Below, one piece after another: positions 55,375 to 63,060 of a stretch of DNA of 64,000 bases. The stretch comes from Streptomyces avicenniae (GTDB taxonomy: Bacteria; Actinomycetota; Actinomycetes; Streptomycetales; Streptomycetaceae): positions 62,001 through 126,000 of the forward strand of contig NZ_JOEK01000006.1 in assembly GCF_000719135.1 (NCBI RefSeq). Reading direction: 5' to 3'. How positions within the stretch are numbered: the first letter of the stretch is position 1; each line of letters opens with the position of its first letter. The position numbers and the translations under genes are program-made. The notes under the pieces are model-generated. The model saw only the letters and a list, made by a program, of their open reading frames with translations. It did no database searches and was not told the origin of the DNA.

Positions 55375-56736
55375 CTACAGGACCGGGAGGCTCTTGCGGA
55401 GTTCGAACGCCGTCACCTCGGAGCGGTACTCCTCCCACTCCTGGCGCTTGTTGCGCAGGAAGAAGTCGAAGACGTGTTCGCCCAGCGTCTCGGCGACCAG
55501 CTCGCTGTGCTGCATCAGGTTGATGGCCTCGCCGAGGTTCTGCGGCAGCGGCTCGATGCCCAGGGCGCGGCGTTCGTGGTCGGTGAGGGCCCAGACGTCG
55601 TCCTCGGCGCCCGGCGGCAGCTCGTACCCCTCCTCGACGCCCTTGAGCCCGGCGGCGAGCAGCACGGCGTACGCCAGGTAGGGGTTGGCGCCCGAGTCGA
55701 GCGAGCGGACCTCGATGCGGGTGGAGCCGGTCTTGCCCGGCTTGTACATCGGCACCCGGATGAGGGCGGAGCGGTTGTTGTGGCCCCAGCAGATGTACGA
55801 GGGGGCCTCGCCGCCCGCGCCCGCGGTGCGCTGGGTGCCGCCCCAGATGCGCTTGTAGGAGTTGACCCACTGGTTGGTGACGGCGGAGATCTCGCCCGCG
55901 TGCCGCAGGAGCCCGGCGATGAAGGAGCGGCCGACCTTGGAGAGCTGGTACTCGGCGCCCGTCTCGTGGAACGCGTTGCGGTCGCCCTCGAAGAGGGAGA
56001 GGTGGGTGTGCATGCCGGAGCCGGGGAACTCGGAGAACGGCTTCGGCATGAACGTCGCCTGCACGCCCTGTTCGAGCGCGACCTGCTTCATGACCAGGCG
56101 GAACGTCATGATGTTGTCGGCCGTCGAGAGCGCGTCGGCGTAGCGCAGGTCGATCTCCTGCTGGCCGGGGGCGCCCTCGTGGTGGGAGAACTCGACCGAG
56201 ATGCCCATCGACTCCAGCATGGTGATCGCCTGGCGGCGGAAGTCCATGCCGATGTTCTGCGGGGTGTGGTCGAAGTAGCCGGACGTGTCGGCGGGCGTGG
56301 GGCGGGTGCCGTCCACGGGCCGGTCGTTCAGCAGGAAGAACTCGATCTCGGGGTGGGTGTAGAAGGTGAAGCCGAGGTCGGAGCTCTTGGCCAGGGCGCG
56401 CTTCAGGACGTAGCGCGGGTCGGCGTAGGAGGGGGAGCCGTCCGGCATGAGGATGTCGCAGAACATCCGTGCGGTGCCGGGGGATTCGGCGCGCCAGGGC
56501 AGGATCTGGAACGTGCTGGGCGCGGGCTTCGCGATCATGTCGGACTCGTGCACACGCGCGAATCCCTCGATGGCGGAGCCGTCGAACCCGATGCCCTCGT
56601 CGAACGCCTGCTCCAGTTCTGCGGGGGCGACGGCCACGGACTTGAGGAAGCCCAGCACGTCGGTGAACCACAGACGCACGAAACGGATGTCCCGTTCCTC
56701 CAGCGTCCGGAGCACGAACTCCTGCTGCTTCTCCAT
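55375..56736 (-). CDS. glnA2: Glutamine synthetase-like gamma-glutamylpolyamine synthetase GlnA2
   Basis: A 453-residue GSI-like enzyme. It begins MEKQQEFVLRTLEERDIRFV and has IGFDGSAIEGFARVHESDM, HPEIEFFLL, GSGMHTHLSLF and NNRSALIRVP. This matches Streptomyces GlnA2, which in S. coelicolor glutamylates polyamines rather than making glutamine. The GlnE-modified Tyr loop is replaced: EDDVWAL has Trp where GlnA has DKDLYEL. The ATG at 56736 is chosen; an ATG at 56748 is in frame, but GAGG directly abuts it. A -10-like AT-rich stretch lies near 56862-56876. Confidence 0.9.
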   Translation of the reverse strand: MEKQQEFVLRTLEERDIRFVRLWFTDVLGFLKSVAVAPAELEQAFDEGIGFDGSAIEGFARVHESDMIAKPAPSTFQILPWRAESPGTARMFCDILMPDGSPSYADPRYVLKRALAKSSDLGFTFYTHPEIEFFLLNDRPVDGTRPTPADTSGYFDHTPQNIGMDFRRQAITMLESMGISVEFSHHEGAPGQQEIDLRYADALSTADNIMTFRLVMKQVALEQGVQATFMPKPFSEFPGSGMHTHLSLFEGDRNAFHETGAEYQLSKVGRSFIAGLLRHAGEISAVTNQWVNSYKRIWGGTQRTAGAGGEAPSYICWGHNNRSALIRVPMYKPGKTGSTRIEVRSLDSGANPYLAYAVLLAAGLKGVEEGYELPPGAEDDVWALTDHERRALGIEPLPQNLGEAINLMQHSELVAETLGEHVFDFFLRNKRQEWEEYRSEVTAFELRKSLPVL

Positions 56737-57077
56737 TTCCACACCCATCCTCGCTGGTCAAGACGGCTCTGTCCCCCGCGGGGCACTCGGGGCTCCTGAG
56801 CATCCCATCACAGGATTTCCGCGGCGTTGCACATGCGCGACCGCCGGGCCCCGGGCCCACCCCCATTATTAATCTTTGGCCATGAGATGACGGGAGCGCG
56901 TCGGGCCCGCGCCCCTTACGCCACGACGCCGCCCCGCGTCCGCCCGACGCGCCAGGAGGGGCCCGTTCGGGGGACCTTTCCACAACTGCCTGCGGCACAT
57001 ACCGCCGTGCCTCTACTGTCCCTGCCACGTAGCGAGTTGCCCTCGCTACGCTCGGTCGCGACGGGTGAGGATGCTCC
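56737..57077. other. Divergent gap between glnA2 and the conservon
   Basis: 341 bases. A notably AT-rich ATTATTAATCTTT (56865-56877) could serve as the -10 region of either gene. No GlnR box is visible to me here. Confidence 0.5.
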
Positions 57078-58592
57078 ATGGTGCACGCCGGTACGTCACA
57101 GCGGAACCGCCGCCGCGCCCCCGCGGCGGGCCGGTGGCTGCTGCCCCCGGTGCTGCTGGCGCTCGGGGTCGCCGTGGCGGCGTTCCTCGTGCCGGGGGCG
57201 ACGCGCGCCCCGCTGCTGTGGTGCGGGGCCGCCGCCGTGCTCGCGGCGGCCGTGACCTCGGGCGAGACCGTCAGGCGCGGCCTGCGCATCGCGCTGCTTG
57301 AGGAGCGCGTCGAGCGGCAGGTCGCCGACACCGACGCGCTCGCCTACCGGGACCTGCCGGTGGCGCTGCGCAAGCTCACGGCGGGACGTCTGGAGGAGGA
57401 CGTCATGCCGCCGCCCGACCCCGGCACCGTCTCCGACCCCCGGCTGACGCGCGCGCACCGCGCGATGCTGCGCGCCATGCTCGACGTGCTGCGCGAGAAG
57501 GAATACCAGCGCGACTCGGGCAAGCGCGCCATCGTCAACATCGCGCACCGCATCCAGACCGAGATCCACCGCCTCCAGGGCGAGATCAGCACCATGGAGT
57601 TCCGGCACGACACGCCGGAGATGCTCGGCGACCTCATGCGGCTCGAACACGGCATCAACGTCGCGGGCCGCTTCGCCACCTCGCTGTCCGTCCTCGGCGG
57701 CGGGCGGCCGATCCGCCGCTGGGACGAGCCGATCACCCTGTACGACATCATGCGCGCGGGCAGCGGCCCCATCGTCGAGTACCGGCGCGTGGAGCAGCAC
57801 CGCGTCATCGAGGTGGCCGTCCCCGGCCACGCCGCCGAGTCGCTGATCATGCTGCTGGCCGAGCTGCTGGACAACGCGACGCGCTACTCGCCGCCGGGCA
57901 GCAGCGTCGTCATGAACAGCGAGGAGGTCGCCCTCGGCATCGAGATCTCCGTCGAGGACAAGGGGACGGGGCTCACCGCCGACGCGCGCAGGCGCGCCGA
58001 GTTCCTGCTCCAGCAGGGCGTGGACGGCGTCGATCTGACCGACCTCGGCGAGACCGCGCGGATCGGGCTGCGCGTCGCGGGCGTCCTCGCCGAGCACTAC
58101 GGCATCCGCATCTCGCTGCGCCCCTCCACCTGCGGCGGGGTGCGCTCGGTGGTGTTCCTGCCGAACGAGCTGATCGTCCCCGTCCCGCCGTCCCCGTTCG
58201 ACGCGCCCCCCGAGCCCGCGGGCCAGGGCGCCCGCGGCTGGCCGGGACCGCCCCGCGGCCCCGCGCTGCCGCCCGACGAGGAGACGCCCGAGTACGAACT
58301 CGGCGCCAACGGGCTGCCGCAGCGCAGACGGCGGCGGCGGCCGACCGAGATCGTCCCGAGCCGCTGGTCACGCCCCGCGGACGGCGGCGCCCCCACCGCG
58401 CCCAAGGACCGGCCCTCGGGCTCCGCGCCGGGCGGCCAGGCCCCCGGCAGGACACCGGGCAGGAACGGTGCCGCCGCCGCGCCCGACCAGGAGCGCGGGC
58501 CCGGGCTGTGGGTGGACGCCTTCTTCGCCGGGCTGCGCGCCCCCGAGGACGCGCCGCACCCGGGCGACGGCACCGCCGCCCCCGGCGCGTGA
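57078..58592 (+). CDS. cvnA: Conservon protein CvnA, sensor-kinase-like
   Basis: A 504-residue membrane protein. Two hydrophobic helices (about residues 18-35 and 43-62) are followed by a coiled cytoplasmic region, then an H-box-like NIAHRIQTEIHRLQ and a HATPase domain with LLAELLDNATRYSPPGS (N-box) and VEDKGTGLTADARRRAEF. The C-terminal 130 residues are Pro/Arg-rich and disordered. In Streptomyces conservons CvnA forms a membrane complex with CvnB, C and D, resembling a bacterial GPCR-like signalling unit. The ATG at 57078 has GGTGAGG at 57064-57070. Confidence 0.88.
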   Translation: MVHAGTSQRNRRRAPAAGRWLLPPVLLALGVAVAAFLVPGATRAPLLWCGAAAVLAAAVTSGETVRRGLRIALLEERVERQVADTDALAYRDLPVALRKLTAGRLEEDVMPPPDPGTVSDPRLTRAHRAMLRAMLDVLREKEYQRDSGKRAIVNIAHRIQTEIHRLQGEISTMEFRHDTPEMLGDLMRLEHGINVAGRFATSLSVLGGGRPIRRWDEPITLYDIMRAGSGPIVEYRRVEQHRVIEVAVPGHAAESLIMLLAELLDNATRYSPPGSSVVMNSEEVALGIEISVEDKGTGLTADARRRAEFLLQQGVDGVDLTDLGETARIGLRVAGVLAEHYGIRISLRPSTCGGVRSVVFLPNELIVPVPPSPFDAPPEPAGQGARGWPGPPRGPALPPDEETPEYELGANGLPQRRRRRRPTEIVPSRWSRPADGGAPTAPKDRPSGSAPGGQAPGRTPGRNGAAAAPDQERGPGLWVDAFFAGLRAPEDAPHPGDGTAAPGA

Positions 58593-58594
58593 GC

Positions 58595-58653
58595 GGGACG
58601 GGACGGCGGGACGGCGGGACGGCGGGACGAGCAAGCAGCCAGGCAGCCAGGCA
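58595..58653 (+). repeat. Two short tandem repeats between cvnA and cvnB
   Basis: GGGACGGC repeats (about 3.5 copies of 8 bp, 58600-58628) are followed by CAGCCAGG repeats (about 2.5 copies, 58634-58653). They fill most of the 88-bp gap and could vary in length by slippage, altering spacing to cvnB. Confidence 0.75.
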
Positions 58654-58680
58654 GGTCGGAACGGTGAGGGTGAGAGGCAC

Positions 58681-59118
58681 GTGACACAGCGACGGTTCAA
58701 GGACATGGACTGGATGCTCAGGGACCTGGCCGCCACGGTCCCCGGCATCCAGCACATCGTGGTCCTGTCGGCGGACGGGCTCTGCATGGCCCAGCACGGA
58801 GACGAACGGGACAGCGGCGAACGGCTGGCCGCCGCCGCGTCCGGCATCAAGAGCCTGGCCGTCTCCATCGCCCGCGAACTCCCGGGCGCCGACGAGGAGC
58901 TGCGGCTCGTCCTGCTGGAGCTGGCGGGCGGCTACTTCTACCTCATGTCGGCCGGGGAACGGTCCTACCTCGCCGTCACGGCCGCCCGCACCGTCGATCC
59001 CGGGATGGTCAGCCGGGGCATGCGCGACCTCGTCCTGCGCATCGGGGAACACCTCTCCAGCGGACCCAGGACCCCCGAACGGGCCCCGGAGCGGACCCCC
59101 GAGCGGACCGGCCGGTGA
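58681..59118 (+). CDS. cvnB: Conservon protein CvnB, roadblock/LC7 domain
   Basis: A 145-residue roadblock/longin-fold protein, VTQRRFKDMDWMLRDLAATV at the start, with LSADGLCMAQHGD in the middle. Family members regulate small GTPases, here the CvnD product. Its C-terminus repeats ERTPERAPERTPERT, a Glu-Arg-Thr-Pro tail. The GTG at 58681 follows a GGTGAGGGTGAGAGG leader. Its stop overlaps the cvnC start as GTGA. Confidence 0.9.
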   Translation: MTQRRFKDMDWMLRDLAATVPGIQHIVVLSADGLCMAQHGDERDSGERLAAAASGIKSLAVSIARELPGADEELRLVLLELAGGYFYLMSAGERSYLAVTAARTVDPGMVSRGMRDLVLRIGEHLSSGPRTPERAPERTPERTGR

Positions 59119-59552
59119 CCGAACCCGACGGGCGGGACGACCCGGGGGAGGCCGCGCATCCGGAGGCCGGGCGCGCCGCCACGGGGCGCGGGACGAGGAA
59201 CGGCCGCCCCGTCCCCCTGTACGTCGTCACCGGCGGGCGCAGCGGCACGCCGGGGCGGCGCGACCCGCTCGTCCTCGACCTCGTGACCCTGGTCGTCACC
59301 CGCACGTCCCCCGTCCCGCCCGGCATGCCGCCGGAGGCCGCGGCGCTGCTGCGGGCCTGCCGCTACCCGCTCTCGGCCGCCGAGATCTCCGCGCACCTCG
59401 CCCTGCCGTTCGGCGTGCTGACGGTCCTGCTCGCCGACCTGGAGGCGGACGGCCATGTCGAGCTGCGGCAGACGCGCGACGCGGAACGGGACGCCGCCGA
59501 CACCGACATCGAGACCCTGAAGGCGCTGATCGATGGTCTGCAACGACTCTGA
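59115..59552 (+). CDS. cvnC: Conservon protein CvnC, DUF742
   Basis: A 145-residue DUF742 protein with RPVPLYVVTGGRSGT and a winged-helix-like C-terminal half (YPLSAAEISAHLALPFGVL). DUF742 proteins are the third component of conservons and may bridge CvnB and CvnD. The GTG start overlaps the cvnB stop, and the end overlaps cvnD by 20 bp. Confidence 0.9.
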   Translation: MTEPDGRDDPGEAAHPEAGRAATGRGTRNGRPVPLYVVTGGRSGTPGRRDPLVLDLVTLVVTRTSPVPPGMPPEAAALLRACRYPLSAAEISAHLALPFGVLTVLLADLEADGHVELRQTRDAERDAADTDIETLKALIDGLQRL

Positions 59553-60180
59553 GCACCCCGCGCCGCCCGGGCCGCGCGTGGAGGACCGGCTGCCGGAATC
59601 GGCCGAGCGGTCGCTGAAGATCGTGGTCGTCGGCGGCTTCGGCGCCGGGAAGACGACGCTCGTCGGCTCGGTCAGCGAGATCAGGCCGCTGACGACCGAG
59701 GAGACCATGACGCGCGACAGCGTCGGCGTGGACGACCTCGCCGGTGTCGGCGACAAGACGGAGACGACCGTCGCGATGGACTTCGGCCGCATCACCATCG
59801 ACCGGCGGCTGGTCCTCTACCTGTTCGGGACGCCGGGCCAGCAGCGGTTCTGGTTCCTGTGGAACGGCATCCTGGAGGGCGCGCTCGGCGCCGTGGTCCT
59901 GGCGGACAGCCGCAGGCTGGCCGACTGCTTCCCGTCGATGGACCGGCTGGAGGAGGACGGCATCCCCTTCGTCGTGGCCGTCAACGTCTTCCCCGACTCC
60001 CCCACGCACCCGCCGGACGAGCTGCGCGCCGCCCTCGACCTGCCGGACCACGTGCCGCTGGTCGCCTGCGACGCGCGGCTGCGGGCGTCGGGCCGGGACG
60101 TCCTCCTGACGCTGCTGCGCCACCTCTACGACTCCGCCACCACCGCCGTTTCCGCACCGGACCCATCGGAGGCACCGTGA
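59533..60180 (+). CDS. cvnD: Conservon protein CvnD, small GTPase-like
   Basis: A 215-residue P-loop NTPase of the MglA/Ras-like group. The P-loop is VVGGFGAGKTTLVGSV; the Walker B/switch II region is LYLFGTPGQQRFWF, with Gln-Gln typical of conservon GTPases; VAVNVF stands in for the NKxD motif. It overlaps cvnC by 20 bp and the P450 gene by 4 bp (GTGA), so the whole set is one translationally coupled operon. Confidence 0.9.
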   Translation: MVCNDSEHPAPPGPRVEDRLPESAERSLKIVVVGGFGAGKTTLVGSVSEIRPLTTEETMTRDSVGVDDLAGVGDKTETTVAMDFGRITIDRRLVLYLFGTPGQQRFWFLWNGILEGALGAVVLADSRRLADCFPSMDRLEEDGIPFVVAVNVFPDSPTHPPDELRAALDLPDHVPLVACDARLRASGRDVLLTLLRHLYDSATTAVSAPDPSEAP

Positions 60181-61667
60181 CCGCGCCCATGCCCGACTCG
60201 TTCCCGCCCGGCTCCTCCCTGAACGGCACGCCGCTCTCCGCGCCGCCCGCCGGCTGCCCCGCGCACGCGACGGGCCCGGACGGCGTGCAGCGGCTGTACG
60301 GCCCGGCGGCCTCCGAGGACCCGGCCGGACTCTACGAGCGGCTGCGCAGGGACCACGGGCCGGTCGCGCCCGTCCTGCTGGAGGGCGACGTCCCGGCCTG
60401 GCTGGTGATCGGCTACAACGAGGTGCTCGAAGTCGCCCGCAGCCCGCGCCGGTTCAGCCGCGACGGCCGCAACTGGGCCGCCTGGCAGGAGGGGCACGTC
60501 GGCAACGGCTCGCCGATCGCGCCCGTGCTGCTGTGGGGCCCTGACTGCACGCACCAGGACGGCGACGTGCACCAGCGGCTGCGCCGCGCCGTCAACGAGA
60601 GCCTGGACCGCTTCGACCGGCGCGGGCTGCGCCGCCACGTGCAGCGGTACGCGCACGGGCTCATCGACCGGTTCGCGGCGGACGGGCAGGCCGAGGTGCT
60701 GTCGCAGTACGCCCAGCAGCTCCCCATGCTGGCGCTCACGACGGTCCTCGGCCTGCCGGACGAGGAGGGCCCGCGCCTGGTGGAGGCGAGCCGCCAGCTC
60801 CTCATCGGCACCGAGAAGGCGGTCACCGCCGACGCGTACATCCAGGGCGCGCTGCGGACGCTGGTGGCCCGCAAGCACGAGGACCCGGGGCACGACCTGG
60901 CGTCCTGGCTGGTCGGGCACCCGGCCGACCTCAGCGACGAGGAGGTCGTCCACCACCTGCGGCTCGTCCTGATCGCGGGCAACGAGACGACGACCAACCT
61001 CATCGTCAACACGCTGCGCGTCGTGCTGACGCACCCCAAGTTCCGCGGCTCGCTGCACGGCGGCCGGATGACGCTCCCTGCGGCCGTCGAGCAGGTGCTG
61101 TGGGACGAGCCGCCGATCGCCGTGTGCCCCGGGGGATTCGCCACCCTGGACGTCGAGCTGGGCGGGCGCGCCGTCGCGAAGGGCGACGTGTTACTCCTCG
61201 GCCTCGCGGCGGCCAACGCGGACCCCGCCGTGCGCCCGACCCCGGGGGCGCCGATGAACGGCAACCGCTCGCACCTGGCGTTCACGTCGGGCCCGCACGA
61301 GTGCCCGGGCCAGGACATCGGCCGCGCCATCACGCAGACGGCGATCGAGGTCCTGCTCGCCCGGCTGCCCGACCTGGGGCTCACCGTGGGGCCCGACGGG
61401 CTGAGCTGGACCGCGTCCACCTGGTCGCGGCACCTGGACGAGCTGCCCGTCAGGTTCGGGCCGCGCCCGCCGGAGGAGGCGGCGGACGACCTGGAAGGGG
61501 CGGAGGGCCGCGTCCCGCCGGACGGCGCGGAGCGGCGGGAGGAGGACGGCGCCGGTGGCGCGGACGGCGCGGCGGGCGGCGAGCGGGTCAGGCGTCACGC
61601 CCCCGGCACCCAGGGAGCGACACCGCGGGGGCGGCGGGGGCTGCTCGCCCTGCTGCGGCGGCGCTGA
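60177..61667 (+). CDS. Conservon-associated cytochrome P450 (CvnE-like)
   Basis: A 496-residue P450, longer than the usual 400-410. The oxygen-binding I-helix motif is IAGNETTTN; the heme-Cys loop is FTSGPHECPGQ. A Pro/Glu/Asp-rich tail of about 75 residues follows the normal end and finishes in a basic amphipathic stretch (RGRRGLLALLRRR) that could bind membrane or nucleic acid. Coupled to cvnD by GTGA. The last 80 bp overlap the convergent terpene synthase, so the tail and that enzyme's C-terminus share DNA. P450s are known in conservons such as rarE; their substrates are unknown. Confidence 0.88.
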   Translation: MTAPMPDSFPPGSSLNGTPLSAPPAGCPAHATGPDGVQRLYGPAASEDPAGLYERLRRDHGPVAPVLLEGDVPAWLVIGYNEVLEVARSPRRFSRDGRNWAAWQEGHVGNGSPIAPVLLWGPDCTHQDGDVHQRLRRAVNESLDRFDRRGLRRHVQRYAHGLIDRFAADGQAEVLSQYAQQLPMLALTTVLGLPDEEGPRLVEASRQLLIGTEKAVTADAYIQGALRTLVARKHEDPGHDLASWLVGHPADLSDEEVVHHLRLVLIAGNETTTNLIVNTLRVVLTHPKFRGSLHGGRMTLPAAVEQVLWDEPPIAVCPGGFATLDVELGGRAVAKGDVLLLGLAAANADPAVRPTPGAPMNGNRSHLAFTSGPHECPGQDIGRAITQTAIEVLLARLPDLGLTVGPDGLSWTASTWSRHLDELPVRFGPRPPEEAADDLEGAEGRVPPDGAERREEDGAGGADGAAGGERVRRHAPGTQGATPRGRRGLLALLRRR

Positions 61668-62664
61668 GCGCGTCCGCGGCGGGCCCGACACCGGCGCCGC
61701 CGTCCCCGCCCGCGTAGCGGGCCGTGACGGAGCCCCAGCGCTGGTTGCCCGCCATCCAGGAGCGCAGCCCGTCGAGCTGGCGGGCGACTGCGGCGCGCCC
61801 GTGCCGGTCGAGGCGCCACTGCCCGGCGGCCAGCCGGGGCAGGCGCGCGGCCAGCGTCATGAACAGCTCCACGCGGTCGCGCACCAGCCCCGTCACGTCC
61901 TCCAGGGCCCGCGCCCGGGAACAGCCCCTGGCGCGCTGGCGGATGAGGACGAGGTTGTGCGGATCGCCCTGCGCCTCCTCGCGTTCGAGCGAGTGCACGT
62001 CGTTGCACAGGAAGACGACGTCGCCCGCGCAGCGGGTGAGCAGCCGCATCTCGCGGCTCTCGTACGCCTCGGCGGGGACCTCGAAGTGCCCGGCGCGCTC
62101 GATGAGGTCGAAGCAGGGCGCGGTGCCGACCGCGTGGCGGCGCAGCGCGACGTACGCCTTCTCGCCGAGCGGGACGCCGCGGGCGCGGTTCAGCGTCTCC
62201 TGGACGTAGGAGCGGAAGAAGCGGGCCAGGTTGCCCGCGGCGCGTGTGCGCCAGGCGGCGGACATGCCGAGGGCGCTGCGGCGCCACACGTCGGCGTAGG
62301 CGCGGGCGACCGGCGCGTCGAGCGCGGGGGGCGTGCCGGGCGGCTGGGTGGGGATGACGGCGAGCCCGGCCGCGAAGCGGGCCGCCGCCTCCGGGTCGCG
62401 GCCCAGGGGCCCGTCGAACTGGTCGTCCAGCGGGAAGCCGAGGCAGACGGCGTCCGTCACGAGGTCGAGGTCGTCGCCCGTGGCGTCCGGATAGGCGTAG
62501 GAGGCGAGGTCGGTGAGCCGCCAGTCGCGGTAGCGCCCCAGGGCGGCCTCGCCCGCGACGAGCCCGTGGGCGCGCACCCAGTCCAGGTGGTGGTCCCGCG
62601 CCCGGTCGGCCCCCGGGTTGCGGTGGGCGGCAAAGGGCAGGAAGAAACCGATGGTCTGCGGCAT
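61588..62664 (-). CDS. Class I terpene synthase
   Basis: A 358-residue cyclase. The metal-binding motifs are PLDDQFD (DDxxD-type) and NDVHSLEREEAQGD (NSE triad NDxxSxxxE). The start MPQTIGFFLPFAAHRNPG at 62664 has AAGGGGAG upstream; the frame remains open to 62844 but without terpene-synthase similarity. It should cyclise farnesyl or geranyl diphosphate. The product cannot be named from the sequence. Its last 80 bp overlap the convergent P450 gene. A tail of Ala/Gly-rich low complexity (residues about 325-355) lies in that overlap. Confidence 0.88.
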   Translation of the reverse strand: MPQTIGFFLPFAAHRNPGADRARDHHLDWVRAHGLVAGEAALGRYRDWRLTDLASYAYPDATGDDLDLVTDAVCLGFPLDDQFDGPLGRDPEAAARFAAGLAVIPTQPPGTPPALDAPVARAYADVWRRSALGMSAAWRTRAAGNLARFFRSYVQETLNRARGVPLGEKAYVALRRHAVGTAPCFDLIERAGHFEVPAEAYESREMRLLTRCAGDVVFLCNDVHSLEREEAQGDPHNLVLIRQRARGCSRARALEDVTGLVRDRVELFMTLAARLPRLAAGQWRLDRHGRAAVARQLDGLRSWMAGNQRWGSVTARYAGGDGGAGVGPAADALSAAAAGRAAPAAPAVSLPGCRGRDA

Positions 62665-62704
62665 GGCGAGGCTCCCCTTCTCCACCGGTCCCGCTCGGTG
62701 GACA

Positions 62705-62728
62705 CTGCTCGGTCGGCTGCTCGGTCGG
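62705..62728. repeat. 12-bp tandem repeat before the terpene synthase
   Basis: CTGCTCGGTCGG occurs twice head to tail, 41-64 bases upstream of the terpene synthase start. It may be a regulator site. Confidence 0.6.
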
Positions 62729-62872
62729 CGCTGCGTGGCTGCCCGGTCCGGCTCGCGCGGCGCGCGGGTCCTGCGGGCAGGGCCGAGGTCCGCCGACCGG
62801 CACGGCGGAGCGGGGAAGCTCTGCCCTCGGGCACGAGTCCGCAATCCGGGCGGCGGTGATCCTGGCCGAATG

Positions 62873-62904
62873 CCGTAACGGCCGAGCGGTCCCGGCGGTT
62901 ACGG
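62873..62904. promoter_or_regulatory. CCGTAAC/GTTACGG inverted repeat
   Basis: Perfect 7-bp arms with an 18-bp spacer; flanking bases extend the similarity. It lies 157 bases from nadE and 209 from the terpene synthase start. Confidence 0.35.
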
Positions 62905-63047
62905 ATGCCACTCCCCCGGATACGGCGCGCGGCGGACGGGCGGCGCGGCGTCACGGCGCGCGTTCGCGGTCGCACGCCGTGGGTACGGCGGAGACGGCCG
63001 GAAACCGCCGAGGCCCCGCCGACCCCCCATTGCGTCACTCGGACGAT

Positions 63048-63053
63048 TACACT
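63048..63053 (+). promoter_or_regulatory. -10 box of leaderless nadE
   Basis: TACACT is followed after 7 bases by the GTG at 63061, with no ribosome site between. Confidence 0.55.
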
Positions 63054-63060
63054 CGACCCC

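Larger units (their letters stand above)
62665..63060. other. Divergent gap between the terpene synthase and nadE
   Basis: 396 bases with no supported gene. It contains a 12-bp tandem repeat (62705-62728), a CCGTAAC/GTTACGG inverted pair (62873-62904) and the nadE -10 box. Confidence 0.55.

Noticed and set aside
58595..58653. CRISPR-like array
   Set aside because: Units are only 8 bp and directly tandem, without spacers; no cas gene is near.
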